64,000 nucleotides of DNA from JBCBSP01 sp039819095 (GTDB taxonomy: Bacteria; Pseudomonadota; Alphaproteobacteria; Caulobacterales; Maricaulaceae), in the NCBI GenBank assembly GCA_039819095.1, contig JBCBSP010000002.1:372001-436000 (forward strand), given 5' to 3'. The notes below the pieces were generated by a model. That model saw only the letters and a program-made list of their open reading frames with translations, was not told where the DNA came from and did not search any database. The position numbers and the translations under genes are program-made. Positions 63,076 to 64,000 of this stretch are shown here, piece by piece. Positions within the stretch are counted from its first letter, which is position 1, and every line of letters begins with the position of its first letter.

Positions 63076-64000
63076 CTAACCCGCCTTCTTCAGGATCCGG
63101 CGACGCTGAACCGAGGACGGGATGTTCATCGCTTCACGATATTTCGCCACGGTTCGCCGGGCGATCTCGATGCCGTCTGAGAGCAGCCGCTCCACGATGC
63201 GATCATCAGACAGGACCTCGCCGGATGTTTCCGCATCGATCATGGCCTTGATGCGATAGCGCACCGCTTCGGCTGAGTACGCCTCGCCGCCATCAGCAGA
63301 CGCGATCGCGCTTGTGAAGAAGTATTTCAGCTCGAACAGGCCGCGCGGCGTGGACACATACTTGTTCGATGTCACCCGGCTGACCGTGGACTCATGCATG
63401 CCGACCGAATCAGCGACCGTTTTCAGGTTCAGCGGACGCAGCCAGGCCACGCCCTTGGCGAAAAAAGCGTCCTGCTGACGAACGATTTCAGAGGCGACCT
63501 TCAAGATTGTGCGTGCGCGCTGGTCCAGGCTTTTGACCAGCCAGGAGGCGTTCTGCGTACAGGTGGAGATAAAGGCTTTTTCCTCATCGGAGCGCGCCGC
63601 GCTCTGAATCTGCGCGGCATAGCTGTTATTCATCAACACGCGCGGCAGAGTCTCGCTGTTCAGCTCCACCATCCAGCCGCCGTCCGGGCTCTGGCGTACG
63701 TGAACGTCCGGCTCCACGACACGGGCGTTGTCGGCGCCGAAGCCCAGACCCGGCTTGGGCGTCAAACGCTTCAGCTCCGCGATCATGTCATCAAGGTCTT
63801 CGCCATCGACTTCGCAGGCCGCTTTCAGTCCGGGATAATCATGCTTGGCCAACAGCGGCAGGTTATCCACCAGCGCCGCCATGGCCGGGTCCAGCCGGTC
63901 GCGCTCTTTCAGCTGCAGCGCCAGGCATTCCTGAAGCCCGCGCGCCAGGACACCGGCCGGCTCAAAACTCTGAAGCCGGTCCACCGTGGCTTCGACCTCG
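63076..64000 (-). CDS. rpoN: RNA polymerase sigma-54 factor, C-terminal two thirds (5' end outside window)
   Basis: 308 residues are visible and the frame continues past the window edge. The core-binding region includes D-L-D-D-M-I-A-E-L-K-R-L-T-P-K-P-G. The HTH segment is L-K-T-V-A-D-S-V-G-M-H-E-S-T-V-S-R, and the diagnostic RpoN box A-R-R-T-V-A-K-Y-R lies near the end. It recognises -24/-12 promoters and needs AAA+ activators; nitrogen, flagellar and envelope genes are usual targets. Confidence 0.97.
   Translation of the reverse strand, partial: EVEATVDRLQSFEPAGVLARGLQECLALQLKERDRLDPAMAALVDNLPLLAKHDYPGLKAACEVDGEDLDDMIAELKRLTPKPGLGFGADNARVVEPDVHVRQSPDGGWMVELNSETLPRVLMNNSYAAQIQSAARSDEEKAFISTCTQNASWLVKSLDQRARTILKVASEIVRQQDAFFAKGVAWLRPLNLKTVADSVGMHESTVSRVTSNKYVSTPRGLFELKYFFTSAIASADGGEAYSAEAVRYRIKAMIDAETSGEVLSDDRIVERLLSDGIEIARRTVAKYREAMNIPSSVQRRRILKKAG

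Overview
The window is one contiguous, high-GC (about 65%) stretch of an alphaproteobacterial chromosome. The gene content fits a marine, TonB-receptor-rich member of the Maricaulales/Hyphomonadaceae type (inferred from gene content; no rRNA is present). Supporting markers are a mitofilin (Mic60)-like protein next to a HemY protein, the tsaE-amgK-murU-addB-addA-trxA run, the rpoN-hpf-ptsN cluster and the rlmH-envC-ctpA-polysaccharide deacetylase-rppH cluster.

Region 1 (1-26 kb) is mainly a nutrient-scavenging region. After the tail of a nagZ-like glycosidase comes a minus-strand, overlapping three-gene unit: a tandem-domain TetR regulator, an exported fumarase/argininosuccinase-superfamily lyase and an M14 metallopeptidase lipoprotein. 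It is divergent from a TonB-dependent receptor (TBDR), and an inverted repeat lies in the shared promoter region. A secreted alpha/beta hydrolase and a DASS dicarboxylate transporter follow on the plus strand. Next is a long minus-strand array. In transcription order it holds an STN-domain (signal-transducing) TBDR, a FecI-type sigma factor, a FecR-type anti-sigma factor, a second TBDR, a YfcC-type transporter, an exported cyanophycinase-like peptidase and an isoaspartyl peptidase. It reads as a surface-signalling-controlled pathway for import and hydrolysis of a beta-aspartyl polymer or peptide such as cyanophycin; the substrate is inferred. A two-domain M16 peptidase and thymidine kinase close the region.

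Region 2 (26-41.5 kb) is mostly housekeeping. It starts with an orphan lower-GC gene, a 115-bp element with paired inverted repeats and tRNA-Thr(CGT). Then come uridine kinase, hemY and mic60, divergent from tsaD-gpsA. The minus-strand block that follows is obgE, nadD, an egtD-like methyltransferase, rsfS, rlmH, envC, ctpA, a divergent polysaccharide deacetylase and rppH.

Region 3 (41.5-46 kb) is an accessory patch. It contains a small membrane protein, an exported prolyl-oligopeptidase-like enzyme and, directly upstream of that enzyme in the same orientation, a 96-residue peptide. The peptide begins with a double-glycine (bacteriocin-type) leader and has a proline- and acid-rich body. This pair is the best candidate in the window for an undescribed peptide-processing system. 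A [2Fe-2S] ferredoxin and its reductase follow.

Region 4 (46-64 kb) holds tsaE, amgK, murU, addB, addA and trxA with a strong terminator. After these come a large lipoprotein of unknown function, a class A penicillin-binding protein, a small lipoprotein, a glycerophosphodiester phosphodiesterase-like lipoprotein and a second isoaspartyl peptidase. The window ends with ptsN, hpf and the 3' part of rpoN. No CRISPR array, insertion sequence, integrase or rRNA was recognised.
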